Source: an uncultured Phascolarctobacterium sp.
Lineage (GTDB): Bacteria; Bacillota; Negativicutes; Acidaminococcales; Acidaminococcaceae
Reading direction: 5' to 3'
DNA: 14,191 nt
Assembly (NCBI RefSeq): GCF_905212365.1
Contig: NZ_CAJMEH010000057.1
Span: 1-14,191, forward strand
Below, in pieces: positions 6,911 through 13,506 of the stretch; within the stretch, counting starts at the first letter, position 1, and the number at the start of each line of letters is the position of its first letter. The notes beneath the pieces were generated by a model. The model made no database searches. It had not been told where the DNA came from and was given only the letters and a program-made list of their open reading frames with translations. Position numbers and translations under genes: made by a program.

Positions 6911-8074
6911 TTATCGCAATATTTTCTTTATAAACATATTTTGCCGCACTTGCCCGCCGTACAGCCAAACTGCTATGGGCAAAGCGAGCGTTCCTGCGCA
7001 CAGCAAAACCGCAGTATTGCTATATAAAGCGTAGTAATGCCCGTTCAGGCATAAGCCGCGCGCCGCCTGCGCGAAATATGTAAACGGCGAAAGATACGCC
7101 AGACAGCGTACGCCCCAGGGCATCGCTTCCAAGGGCCACGTGTAGCCGGACAGCATGAACGCAGGCACCGTATAGAAAATAGACAAACGGCTGAACAACA
7201 GCTCGTCGCCCGCCAGACAGGCTGCAATGCCGCCCACTTGCGTTACGCAAAACAAAAACGCGCCCGCTAAGAGTAAATGCTGCCACCATGCGCCTGCTAC
7301 CGGCAATGCGAATAACCGCTGCCCAGCAGCTAAAAACAAAACGTAGGACACTAATCCCAAAAACACATAGACCGCCGACTTAGCCAGCCACGCCGTCCAT
7401 GGACGTGGCACAGCGCCAGCCGCAGCGCCGCCCTCCCACAATACGCCCGCCGCCACAGCCAGCAACAAGCCCTGCTGCAAAGCCACTAAAGCCAATCCAT
7501 AAACGAAAAAACGCAAATAGTCCAATTGCGGATTTCCCAGAATACGATAAGTAAACGCCACCGGCTCTACGCGCCTTGCACTTTGCTGCCGCAGCTGTCT
7601 GGCGTCGCGTTGCAAAAGTTCGGCGGCGCATTCGGCGTTAAACTTCTGCATCAAATCAATAGCTGCTATACTGCTGTTGCTGGTGACAATAATATTGCTG
7701 CCGTCCACCGCCAGCAGCACCTCGCTCTGCCGTCCGCGTTGAATTTTTTCAGCAAAATCCGGCGGAATCACCAAAGCGGCGCTATGCCTGCCCTGACTGC
7801 GCAGCCAATAGGCAACCCCCTCGTCGCTATCGGCCCATGCTACGACGCGAAAGCCGTCGCTATCGTCAAAGTTCTGCGCCAACCTCCTGCTCAACGCCGT
7901 ATTGCTTTGGTCCACTACTAAAAGCGGAATTTCCCGTACTACGCCAAATAAGTACAGCCAGGAAAAAAGCAGTAAATAAGCCACCGAAGCGAGTAACAGT
8001 AAAACCGCCCGCCGCCGGTCGCGCCAGAAAATATCCAACAGCTCGTTTTTGGCAACTGCCCAAAAATATTTCAT
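6911..8074 (-). CDS. ABC-2 type transporter permease, second of a pair
   Basis: This is an inner-membrane subunit of an export system of the YhhJ/YbhR type. The 387 residues show one N-terminal membrane segment (about 22-44), a large extracytoplasmic domain (about 45-187, starting REIPLLVVDQSNTALSR), then five further segments (about 188-212, 231-252, 266-288, 297-316, 352-374), with the family-typical SGYTWPLEAMPW near 309-320. The frame extends to 8272, but ATG 8074 is chosen because AAGGAG lies 8 nt upstream and the start forms an ATGA overlap with the stop of the preceding permease; ATG 8080 is too close to that site. The 4-bp overlap implies coupled translation and a heterodimer with that permease. 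No ATPase gene is present. The substrate is unknown; drugs, bile salts or organic anions are possible. Confidence 0.85.
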   Translation of the reverse strand: MKYFWAVAKNELLDIFWRDRRRAVLLLLASVAYLLLFSWLYLFGVVREIPLLVVDQSNTALSRRLAQNFDDSDGFRVVAWADSDEGVAYWLRSQGRHSAALVIPPDFAEKIQRGRQSEVLLAVDGSNIIVTSNSSIAAIDLMQKFNAECAAELLQRDARQLRQQSARRVEPVAFTYRILGNPQLDYLRFFVYGLALVALQQGLLLAVAAGVLWEGGAAAGAVPRPWTAWLAKSAVYVFLGLVSYVLFLAAGQRLFALPVAGAWWQHLLLAGAFLFCVTQVGGIAACLAGDELLFSRLSIFYTVPAFMLSGYTWPLEAMPWGVRCLAYLSPFTYFAQAARGLCLNGHYYALYSNTAVLLCAGTLALPIAVWLYGGQVRQNMFIKKILR

Positions 8075-9219
8075 GCGCATTTCTCCTTCCGCAGCCTGCG
8101 GCGCAGCAGCGTTATATCCAGGCAAAGGACAGCGCCGGCCGCCGCCAGCATAAGCGTTATATTTTCCGGCAGCAGCGCCGATGTTCCCTGCAAGGATAAA
8201 TCCCGCAGCGGCAGGGCTATATAGGTGATTGGAAAGAAGGCCCGTATAAATAGCGGCAAGCCGCCCACCCATTCGTTAGGCCAGCTTAACCCGCTGTATA
8301 ACAAACCCGGCATGATAAACAGCAGCGTTTCCTGTATCGCCATAACGGCCTTGCCGAAAAGGAAGGAAAACAGCATACCGACGGCGGTAAACAGCAGGAC
8401 GAAGCTTCCGTCAAGCAGTGCGAAATGCTGCCACGCGCCGCGCAAAGGGACGGCAAAGCCAAAATGCGCCAGGCCTAAACACAGCCCAAAGCTTAGCCAC
8501 GCAGCCAGCGCCACCGCCGCTAACTGACCGGCAAGCGCCGCGCTATAAAAGCGCCATTTGCGCCGTTTGATATTTGCCCAGGCGTCAGCAGTGTATAAAT
8601 ACAGCGATATTTGCACGCCGTTGCACATCAGGCCCAACAACATAAAATTGGTATACGAATTTGTGGAATTATTAAGAATGCGCGCCCGCAGCGCAGCCGG
8701 ATAAACCGTTTCTATAGCCTGGTCGGGATAAAAGCCCAAGCGTTCGCTTATGCGCTGCCCTGCGCCCACCAATACGTTCATATTGATTTCTTCGGCCGCG
8801 ACCAAGGCCGCGCTGCCATAAACCACGTTAGTAGCGTCGATGATAATCGCTACATCCGCCTGCAGCCCATTTTTAATCCGTTTGTCCAAATCCCGTTCTA
8901 TATAAATGCCTGCCTTGGCCTTTCCCTCGTGCAGCCTTTCCTGCAGCTCCTCCAATGTCTGCACGTGCTCTGTCACGATAAACCTATCTGACGTATCGTA
9001 ATAATTTATCAGCTGCCTTGACGTTTTACTCTGCTGCATATCGCAAACCACCGCAGGTATATCGTTCAGCACATTGGCTTGATAGGTAAAGCCGAACAAC
9101 ACCGTATAAGTCAGGGGCAGCAAAAGCAGCAGCCAAACCAGTTTCTTATTCCAGCCGCCAGCGAGGTAAATTTCCTGCATAAACGCGCGCCGCAGCTCCC
9201 CAAAATATATTTTCCACAT
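8071..9219 (-). CDS. ABC-2 type transporter permease, first of a pair
   Basis: The 382-residue membrane protein has the same plan as its neighbour: a cytoplasmic N-terminus, one membrane segment (about 26-46), an extracytoplasmic domain (about 47-187, with NDIPAVVCDMQQSKTSRQL at its start and an IDATN strand near 127-131), and a C-terminal bundle with segments near 188-208, 224-250, 268-290, 296-316 and 354-372. PGLLYSGLSWPNEW (304-317) is the conserved ABC-2 region. ATG 9219 has GAGGT 8 nt upstream, and only 11 bases separate it from the adaptor gene. The two permeases differ strongly in sequence, so the transporter is probably a heterodimer. In E. coli ybhGFSR an ATPase gene sits between adaptor and permeases; here it is absent. 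Confidence 0.85.
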   Translation of the reverse strand: MWKIYFGELRRAFMQEIYLAGGWNKKLVWLLLLLPLTYTVLFGFTYQANVLNDIPAVVCDMQQSKTSRQLINYYDTSDRFIVTEHVQTLEELQERLHEGKAKAGIYIERDLDKRIKNGLQADVAIIIDATNVVYGSAALVAAEEINMNVLVGAGQRISERLGFYPDQAIETVYPAALRARILNNSTNSYTNFMLLGLMCNGVQISLYLYTADAWANIKRRKWRFYSAALAGQLAAVALAAWLSFGLCLGLAHFGFAVPLRGAWQHFALLDGSFVLLFTAVGMLFSFLFGKAVMAIQETLLFIMPGLLYSGLSWPNEWVGGLPLFIRAFFPITYIALPLRDLSLQGTSALLPENITLMLAAAGAVLCLDITLLRRRLRKEKCA

Positions 9220-9230
9220 GCGCCGTTACC

Positions 9231-10073
9231 TCATAAAAGGCGAAAACGCATGCCGGGACGCACGCGAACATCGTTGACCTGCACCTTAACGTTAAAGGTA
9301 ATAATATCGTCATCGTCGCCGCGTTCGCTGGTAGCGCGATAAGTAGCGAAATTAGGCTTTTTAGAAATATCGACAATGCGTCCTTGCAGGCGCAGCCCGT
9401 CGTTGCGCCCCGTCAATTCCACGCTCTCGCCAAGATGATATTTTCCTAAATCTGTTTCTTTAACTTTAAAGTTCACCCAATTATCTTTGGGGTCCTGCAC
9501 CGCCACAATCGGCATACCTGTGGAAATCATTGCGCCGCAGTCGACATATTTAGTAGTAATTACCCCGTCGAAAGGAGCGATAATAACCGTTTCACTCAAA
9601 TTCAGCGACGCCTGCCTTAACGCTTCTTCATTAGCCTGCACATTGGACAAGCTCTGTTCATATACGGCCGCCAGCACGTCGCGGTTGCTGCGGTAATTTT
9701 CAAAGCTTGTGCTGGATACCGCGCCCTGAGCAAAAAGCTGCTCATACCGCCGCGTATCCCGTTCCGCCTGCTCCAGATTAGCCTTGGCCTGCAGCGCGGA
9801 CGCTTTAGCCGCTTCCACTTTAGCCTTAGAGGCCGCTGTGAGAGCGTCCTGCTCCCGCGCGTCTATCTGCGCCAAACGGTCGCCGCGGCGCACCTGCTGA
9901 CCTTCGCGCACATACAGCTCTACCAGCCTGCCCGGCACCTTAGTATTAACATCCACCTCGGTAGCGTCCGCCTGCCCCCAAAGGATTGCGTCCCGGCGAT
10001 TTTCAGCGCAGCCGCCCGCCAACGCCGTCAACGCCAACAGGCCTGTTACAAAAATCCAGCTTTTCAGCTTCAT
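9231..10073 (-). CDS. HlyD/RND-type periplasmic adaptor (membrane fusion protein)
   Basis: The adaptor links an inner-membrane exporter to an outer-membrane channel. The 280 residues contain an N-terminal hydrophobic segment (5-20) ending in AGGC with Cys22, possibly a lipoprotein signal although position -3 is Ala rather than Leu. A first lipoyl half follows (about 36-72, VPGRLVELYVREGQQVRRGD), then a long Ala/Gln-rich coiled-coil hairpin (about 73-160), a second lipoyl half (163-195, IIAPFDGVITTKYVDCGAMI) and a beta-barrel domain (197-280). It stops at VRPGMRFRLL, so little remains beyond the barrel and it is shorter than the usual 320-350 residues. ATG 10073 has AAGGAGG 8 nt upstream. It opens the cassette of two permeases. 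An outer-membrane partner would have to be encoded elsewhere. Confidence 0.9.
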   Translation of the reverse strand: MKLKSWIFVTGLLALTALAGGCAENRRDAILWGQADATEVDVNTKVPGRLVELYVREGQQVRRGDRLAQIDAREQDALTAASKAKVEAAKASALQAKANLEQAERDTRRYEQLFAQGAVSSTSFENYRSNRDVLAAVYEQSLSNVQANEEALRQASLNLSETVIIAPFDGVITTKYVDCGAMISTGMPIVAVQDPKDNWVNFKVKETDLGKYHLGESVELTGRNDGLRLQGRIVDISKKPNFATYRATSERGDDDDIITFNVKVQVNDVRVRPGMRFRLL

Positions 10074-10097
10074 AATCTTGTCCTCCTTAAAACTTTC

Positions 10098-10123
10098 GGT
10101 ACTATAATATTTTTATCAGTACC
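10098..10123 (-). promoter_or_regulatory. Candidate operator in front of the efflux genes
   Basis: The 26-bp element GGTACT-N14-AGTACC (arms 10098-10103 and 10118-10123) lies 25-50 bases upstream of the adaptor start codon. Its AT-rich centre contains TATTAT on the minus strand (10104-10109), a possible -10 without a good -35. Position and symmetry suit a repressor site, most simply for the TetR protein encoded next door. Confidence 0.45.
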
Positions 10124-10136
10124 AATATGCTAAAAT

Positions 10137-10164
10137 AAAAATGCAGCGCTCAGCGTGCATTTTT
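10137..10164 (-). terminator. Terminator after tetR
   Basis: AAAAATGCA (10137-10145) pairs with TGCATTTTT (10156-10164), and an inner CGC/GCG extends the stem with one bulged base. On the minus strand it ends in TTTTT ATTTTA, 8 bases after the tetR stop codon. It separates the regulator from the efflux genes; by symmetry it could work in both directions. Confidence 0.7.
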
Positions 10165-10171
10165 ACTTTAT

Positions 10172-10726
10172 TTAACTTTTTCGCTCTAACCCTTGCAGCA
10201 AAATATCCACAAGCTCGCGCATGGCTTCCTTGTAAGTCAGCGCGTTTTTGTCGAGGAAACTATAGGATGTAAAGCTATCGAACGCGCCGCGCAACAGCTG
10301 GCTGACAATCCCGATATGTATCGGCCTTAGCTCGCCCGCCGCAACGCCCTCTTCTATCAAACGCTCCAAGCGCTCCTGCCTTTTTAGCCTGGCCTTTTCC
10401 ACTACCTGCCACTGCGCAGGAAACATCCGCTTTAAATCTTCATAAATATTTTTATTGAACATCTCTACGTCATAAGGATGAACCGTCAGTAATAGCCGCA
10501 GTTTTTCCGTCGGCTTGGCTGCGCTCGCGCAAATCTGTTCTTCCTGCCGTTCCATATCCGCCAGAATAATTTCCAGCAGAGCGCCAATCAATTCTTCCTT
10601 CGACGTGAAATTTTCGTATAAAGACCTTTTGCTCACCTTGAGCCGCGTCGCCAAATCCTGCATAGTAAAGCGCAGACCGCGCTCTCTTATTTCTTCCATG
10701 GCTGCGGCGATGATAAATTCCCTCAT
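10172..10726 (-). CDS. TetR/AcrR-family repressor of the efflux cassette
   Basis: The 184-residue protein has the TetR plan: an N-terminal three-helix DNA-binding domain with the helix-turn-helix at about 20-41 (FTMQDLATRLKVSKRSLYENF), then KEELIGALL leading into an all-helical ligand-binding and dimer domain (about 50-184). ATG 10726 has AAGGGA 7 nt upstream. It is encoded just upstream of, and in the same direction as, an adaptor and two permeases, so it most likely represses them until a toxic compound binds. A perfect 13-bp inverted repeat brackets its own promoter, pointing to autoregulation. The ligand cannot be deduced. Confidence 0.93.
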   Translation of the reverse strand: MREFIIAAAMEEIRERGLRFTMQDLATRLKVSKRSLYENFTSKEELIGALLEIILADMERQEEQICASAAKPTEKLRLLLTVHPYDVEMFNKNIYEDLKRMFPAQWQVVEKARLKRQERLERLIEEGVAAGELRPIHIGIVSQLLRGAFDSFTSYSFLDKNALTYKEAMRELVDILLQGLERKS

Positions 10727-10741
10727 GGCAAAATCCCTTCA

Positions 10742-10793
10742 AACGGATTGACAATTTACTTATACTACTTTTACAACCCATTGTCAATCCGTT
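10742..10793 (-). repeat. Perfect 13-bp inverted repeat around the tetR promoter
   Basis: AACGGATTGACAA (10742-10754) and TTGTCAATCCGTT (10781-10793) are exact reverse complements separated by 26 bases. One arm contains the -35 of the tetR promoter and the other covers its expected transcription start. A protein on both arms would shut the promoter. The 39-bp arm-to-arm spacing, nearly four helical turns, suggests two dimers or a bridging oligomer rather than one ordinary TetR dimer. Confidence 0.75.
10759..10787 (-). promoter_or_regulatory. tetR promoter
   Basis: The minus strand has a perfect -35 TTGACA (10782-10787), a 17-nt spacer and -10 TATAAG (10759-10764). The start is expected near 10752, about 26 nt before the tetR ATG and inside the distal arm of the inverted repeat. 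Confidence 0.65.
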
Positions 10794-10807
10794 CACAAAT
10801 ATCTCAC

Positions 10808-11806
10808 TTATTGATACGCGCCGTCCTTAGCGGCCGCCGGACGAATGGAAACGTCGCCTGCTACGACCTTTTCCAATGCGCCGTCCTCCTTGCGCACAAT
10901 CAGCAGGCCCTCGTCGTCGATGTCCACGGCCTTGCCAAAATACGTCATATCCGGCGCAATAACCTTAACCTCCTGCCCCAAGGTGCAGGAATACTTGCGC
11001 CATTCCGCCAGCACCGGGGCAAAGCCCTCGCTGACAGCAGTTTCGTACAGCTCCTCCATATTCAGCAAAATATCGCATAGCAGCTGCACGCGGGTAAAGG
11101 GCTCCGTAGCGGCGTCAGCGACGGACACTGCCAAATGCTTGACTTCGTCGGGATAATCCTCCGGCGTAGCGTTAGTATTGATGCCCGTGCCGATAACCAC
11201 GTAATTGATATGGCCGAACTCGGCGTTCATTTCCGTCAGGATGCCCACCAGCTTGCGCCCCAGCAGCAGAATATCGTTGGGCCATTTAATAGCGGCCTGC
11301 ACACCGGCAATTTTATTGATAGCCTTAACCACGGCCACCGCCGCCAGCAGCGTACACTTGGACGCCTCCTGCGGCAGAAAGGGCGGCTTTAAAACTACCG
11401 AAAACCAAATGCCCTTAGCGTAAGGCGAAATCCAGCCGCGCGACAAACGGCCCTTGCCTGCGCCCTGCTCCTCGGCCACTACCAGCAGGCCGTTTTCACA
11501 GCCCTCGTTGGCCAGCGCCTTCGCCAGATTATTGCTGGAATCTACGCTGTCGCGGTAGCAAATATTGCGTCCCAGCCATTTCGTTTTCAGGCAGGACAAA
11601 ATTTCCTGCGGAAAGAGCCGGTTTGGCGCTTCCTTTAAAATATAGCCCTTCTTGGGCACGGACTCTATATCGTAGCCTTCGTTCTTCAAGGTTTGAATAT
11701 GCTTCCAAATCGCCGTGCGGGAAACGTCCAGCTGGCGGGAAATTTCCTCGCCGGACAAAGGCTCGGCGCCGCTTTTTCTTAAAAGCTCTAAAATTCGTTT
11801 ACGCAT
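10808..11806 (-). CDS. birA: Bifunctional biotin-protein ligase / biotin operon repressor
   Basis: BirA activates biotin to biotinyl-5'-AMP and attaches it to carboxylase carrier domains; forms with an N-terminal helix-turn-helix also repress biotin genes. The 332 residues have a winged helix at 1-60 (SGEEISRQLDVSRTAIWKHI at 18-37), a central catalytic domain with the biotinyl-AMP loop GAGKGRLSRGW (115-125), KWPNDI with the key lysine (174-179) and GTGIN (206-210), and a C-terminal SH3-like domain (about 285-332). ATG 11806 is chosen because GGAGGT lies 9 nt upstream; an upstream TTG at 11842 would take in the ribosome binding site. The winged helix and a palindromic element in front of the gene suggest autoregulation. 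In many Clostridia birA is next to coaX; here the efflux cassette separates them. Confidence 0.95.
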   Translation of the reverse strand: MRKRILELLRKSGAEPLSGEEISRQLDVSRTAIWKHIQTLKNEGYDIESVPKKGYILKEAPNRLFPQEILSCLKTKWLGRNICYRDSVDSSNNLAKALANEGCENGLLVVAEEQGAGKGRLSRGWISPYAKGIWFSVVLKPPFLPQEASKCTLLAAVAVVKAINKIAGVQAAIKWPNDILLLGRKLVGILTEMNAEFGHINYVVIGTGINTNATPEDYPDEVKHLAVSVADAATEPFTRVQLLCDILLNMEELYETAVSEGFAPVLAEWRKYSCTLGQEVKVIAPDMTYFGKAVDIDDEGLLIVRKEDGALEKVVAGDVSIRPAAAKDGAYQ

Positions 11807-11845
11807 ACGGGCACAACCTCCATTACATCTTGTCAACAACAAATT

Positions 11846-11885
11846 ATCTTACACAAAGAGTATCACCAGGTTAACCAAAAGTCAA
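11846..11885 (-). promoter_or_regulatory. birA promoter region (two overlapping candidates)
   Basis: On the minus strand TTAACC (11869-11874) is followed after 17 nt by TAAGAT (11846-11851). An alternative -35, TTGACT (11880-11885), has a poorer -10 (TACTCT) 17 nt downstream. Both -35 elements fall inside the candidate BirA operator. Confidence 0.45.
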
Positions 11886-11900
11886 GCCCCGCGTAAACAA
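11868..11900. promoter_or_regulatory. Candidate BirA (biotin) operator
   Basis: On the plus strand AGGTTAACC (11868-11876), 15 bases, then CGTAAACAA (11892-11900). The remembered bacterial BirA site is TTGTTAACC, 14-16 bases, GGTTAACAA; each half here agrees at 7 of 9 positions and the spacing fits. It overlaps the candidate -35 elements of birA, where a repressor site would be expected. The match is imperfect and could be chance. Confidence 0.4.
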
Positions 11901-11901
11901 T

Positions 11902-11935
11902 AGCGCCCCGCCCCCTTTAATAGAGGCAGAGCGCT
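11902..11935 (-). terminator. Terminator of the anion transporter gene
   Basis: A 13-bp GC-rich stem (11923-11935 with 11902-11914, three G-U wobbles in the minus-strand RNA) encloses an 8-nt loop and starts 12 bases beyond the transporter stop codon. The following ATTGTTTA is only moderately T-rich. Confidence 0.6.
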
Positions 11936-11947
11936 TATACATGATTT

Positions 11948-13360
11948 TTACAAATGCCAAAATAGCGGCCAGAATTGCATACACACATAGCCCAACAAGC
12001 TTACCAGCAAAAGGCAGAACGCCGACAAGCGCACGCCCTGCCGCATCAAATCGTCGGGGCTGAGGCCGTAGGTAACGCCCACGGCCCGCGTGCTGACCGG
12101 CAAAATAAAAGCGCAGTTTACAGCTACGATGGACGTTAAAATATAGGGAATGGGGTTCAGCCCCAGCTGCCGGGTAATGCTTTGCACCACAGGTATGGAA
12201 ATAGAAGCTGCCGCTGTATTGCTGCTGATTTCCGTCAGGAAGGTAGCAAACAGCGTCAGGCTGAACATTGTTTCCCAGCCGCCGCTCAGCGGCAGCAAGG
12301 TGATAACCTTCGCAATCTGCGCCGCCGCTCCCGTATCCGTAATCAGCTTGCCCAAAGCCAAGCCGCCGGAAAACAAAAAGATCATGCCCCACATCACGCC
12401 CTTTTCCGCTTCCTTCCAGCTCAACAGCAGCTGTCCCGTTTCATTGCGCAGCACAAAGGTCAGCATACCGAAGGTAAAAAACACGTAGGCAGGCTTCATT
12501 AGCGGCAGATATTCCACATACAGCGGACGTACAAAGGCCAGCGCCGTCGCCAGAATAAACAGCCACAGCCCCAGCTTTTCGCCCCGCTTCATCGGCCCCA
12601 GGGCGGCGTACACGCTGCGGAAATATTCCTTGCCGCCCTCCAGCCGCGCTACCGGCACGGGCAGCCGCAGCAAAAAGGCCAGAATAAACAGCATAATAAC
12701 AAGCAGTAAAGGCAGAAAGCGCATAATCCAATCCACATACATAAACTCGCGTCCCGTCAGCTTTTCCAAATAGCTGATAGCCACCAGATTAGAGCTGCTG
12801 CCCAGCGGCGAGCCAAAGCCGCCGAAGCCCGCGCCCCACACGATGGCCAGCAAAATCGGCGTTGCCACAGGGTTATGCGTAATCTGCTCCTGTCCCAAAA
12901 ATTTCAGCATGCTGACGGCCACAGGCAGCAGAATCATCACCACCACCACGTTGGGCAAAAAGATGGACAGCACTGTCGAAGCCACGAGCCAAACCGCTAT
13001 TTGCTCGCGCACAGAGGTACCGATACCGCACAGGCTTTTAATCGCCAAGCGTTTATCCAGCCTAGTCTTTTCCCACACCAGACTAATCAAATCGCTGCCC
13101 ACGAGCAGCACCACGATTTCTGAAAAATATTTGCTGATAATGCCGTCCATCGGCACCATGCCGAAGAAAGCGTTCAGCGGAATCGGCAAAAGCGCCGTTA
13201 CGGCGATATTAACCGGGCGCAGCACCCACCACAGGCCCATCCAAAAGATGGAAGCGATAGCCGCCGCCTGCTTAGCGGGAATAAAAATATCCAAAATAAC
13301 AAAAACAGCCGCAAAAAGCAGCGGCCCGGAAATTACGTTTAAAGAACGTCGTCTTTTCAT
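11948..13360 (-). CDS. DASS/SLC13-type anion transporter (dicarboxylate-like)
   Basis: The 470-residue, very hydrophobic inner-membrane protein has roughly 11-13 predicted spans and the two-repeat plan of the divalent anion:sodium symporter family, which carries succinate, malate, citrate or sulfate. The second-repeat signature TEISSNTAAASISIPVV (376-392) is intact. GSPLGSSSNLVA (183-194) matches the usual GTPPN-type loop, and PVSTRAVGVTYG (421-432) the end-of-repeat loop. In the first repeat the usual SNT is replaced by LPNVVV (135-140), so the ion or substrate chemistry may be altered. ATG 13360 has GAGAGG 10 nt upstream. It is divergent from a LysR gene, with a shared palindromic control region. 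The substrate is not determined; a C4-dicarboxylate is the default guess. Confidence 0.82.
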   Translation of the reverse strand: MKRRRSLNVISGPLLFAAVFVILDIFIPAKQAAAIASIFWMGLWWVLRPVNIAVTALLPIPLNAFFGMVPMDGIISKYFSEIVVLLVGSDLISLVWEKTRLDKRLAIKSLCGIGTSVREQIAVWLVASTVLSIFLPNVVVVMILLPVAVSMLKFLGQEQITHNPVATPILLAIVWGAGFGGFGSPLGSSSNLVAISYLEKLTGREFMYVDWIMRFLPLLLVIMLFILAFLLRLPVPVARLEGGKEYFRSVYAALGPMKRGEKLGLWLFILATALAFVRPLYVEYLPLMKPAYVFFTFGMLTFVLRNETGQLLLSWKEAEKGVMWGMIFLFSGGLALGKLITDTGAAAQIAKVITLLPLSGGWETMFSLTLFATFLTEISSNTAAASISIPVVQSITRQLGLNPIPYILTSIVAVNCAFILPVSTRAVGVTYGLSPDDLMRQGVRLSAFCLLLVSLLGYVCMQFWPLFWHL

Positions 13361-13380
13361 ATTGCAGCATCCTCTCCGCC

Positions 13381-13405
13381 AAAACGCGCCGCCTGCGCGC
13401 TTTTT
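13381..13405 (-). repeat. GC-rich hairpin in the transporter leader
   Basis: AAAACGCGC (13381-13389) can pair with GCGCG(C)TTTT (13395-13404) with one bulge and a 5-nt loop. On the minus strand it ends in TTTT directly before the ribosome binding site region of the transporter gene. It may act as an attenuator or simply as leader structure. Confidence 0.35.
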
Positions 13406-13415
13406 GATTTAATAA

Positions 13416-13452
13416 TTTACTTAATTATAATTCTGCGGTAAAATTAAGTAAA
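13416..13452. promoter_or_regulatory. Palindromic operator between the divergent genes
   Basis: TTTACTTAATT (13416-13426) and AATTAAGTAAA (13442-13452) are an exact 11-bp inverted repeat with a 15-base spacer. A third copy of the motif, TACTTTAATT (13454-13463), follows. LysR proteins typically bind such interrupted dyads between their own gene and the target. Both predicted promoters overlap the arms. Confidence 0.6.
13424..13452 (-). promoter_or_regulatory. Promoter of the anion transporter gene
   Basis: On the minus strand TTTACT (13447-13452) is followed after 17 nt by a perfect TATAAT (13424-13429). Both hexamers overlap arms of the inverted repeat, so regulator binding should directly affect this promoter. 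Confidence 0.55.
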
Positions 13453-13478
13453 ATACTTTAATTTGATTATAATAATCA
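13444..13478 (+). promoter_or_regulatory. Promoter of the lysR gene with a second dyad
   Basis: A perfect TATAAT (13468-13473) is preceded at 18 nt by a weak TTAAGT (13444-13449) lying inside the right arm of the operator. The -10 also sits in the palindrome TGATTA-TAA-TAATCA (13464-13478). This layout fits negative autoregulation, as is common for LysR proteins. Confidence 0.5.
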
Positions 13479-13506
13479 TCTTTTGTGATGTTTTGGAGAG
13501 CAGCAT

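Noticed and set aside
8075..8272. N-terminal extension of the second permease
   Set aside because: The extension overlaps the end of the first permease gene and lacks a hydrophobic or conserved pattern; the start at 8074 has a well-spaced ribosome binding site and an ATGA overlap.
11830..11876. TTGTCAACA to GGTTAACC as a BirA operator
   Set aside because: The halves are 30 bases apart, twice the permitted spacing; the pair at 11868-11900 fits better.
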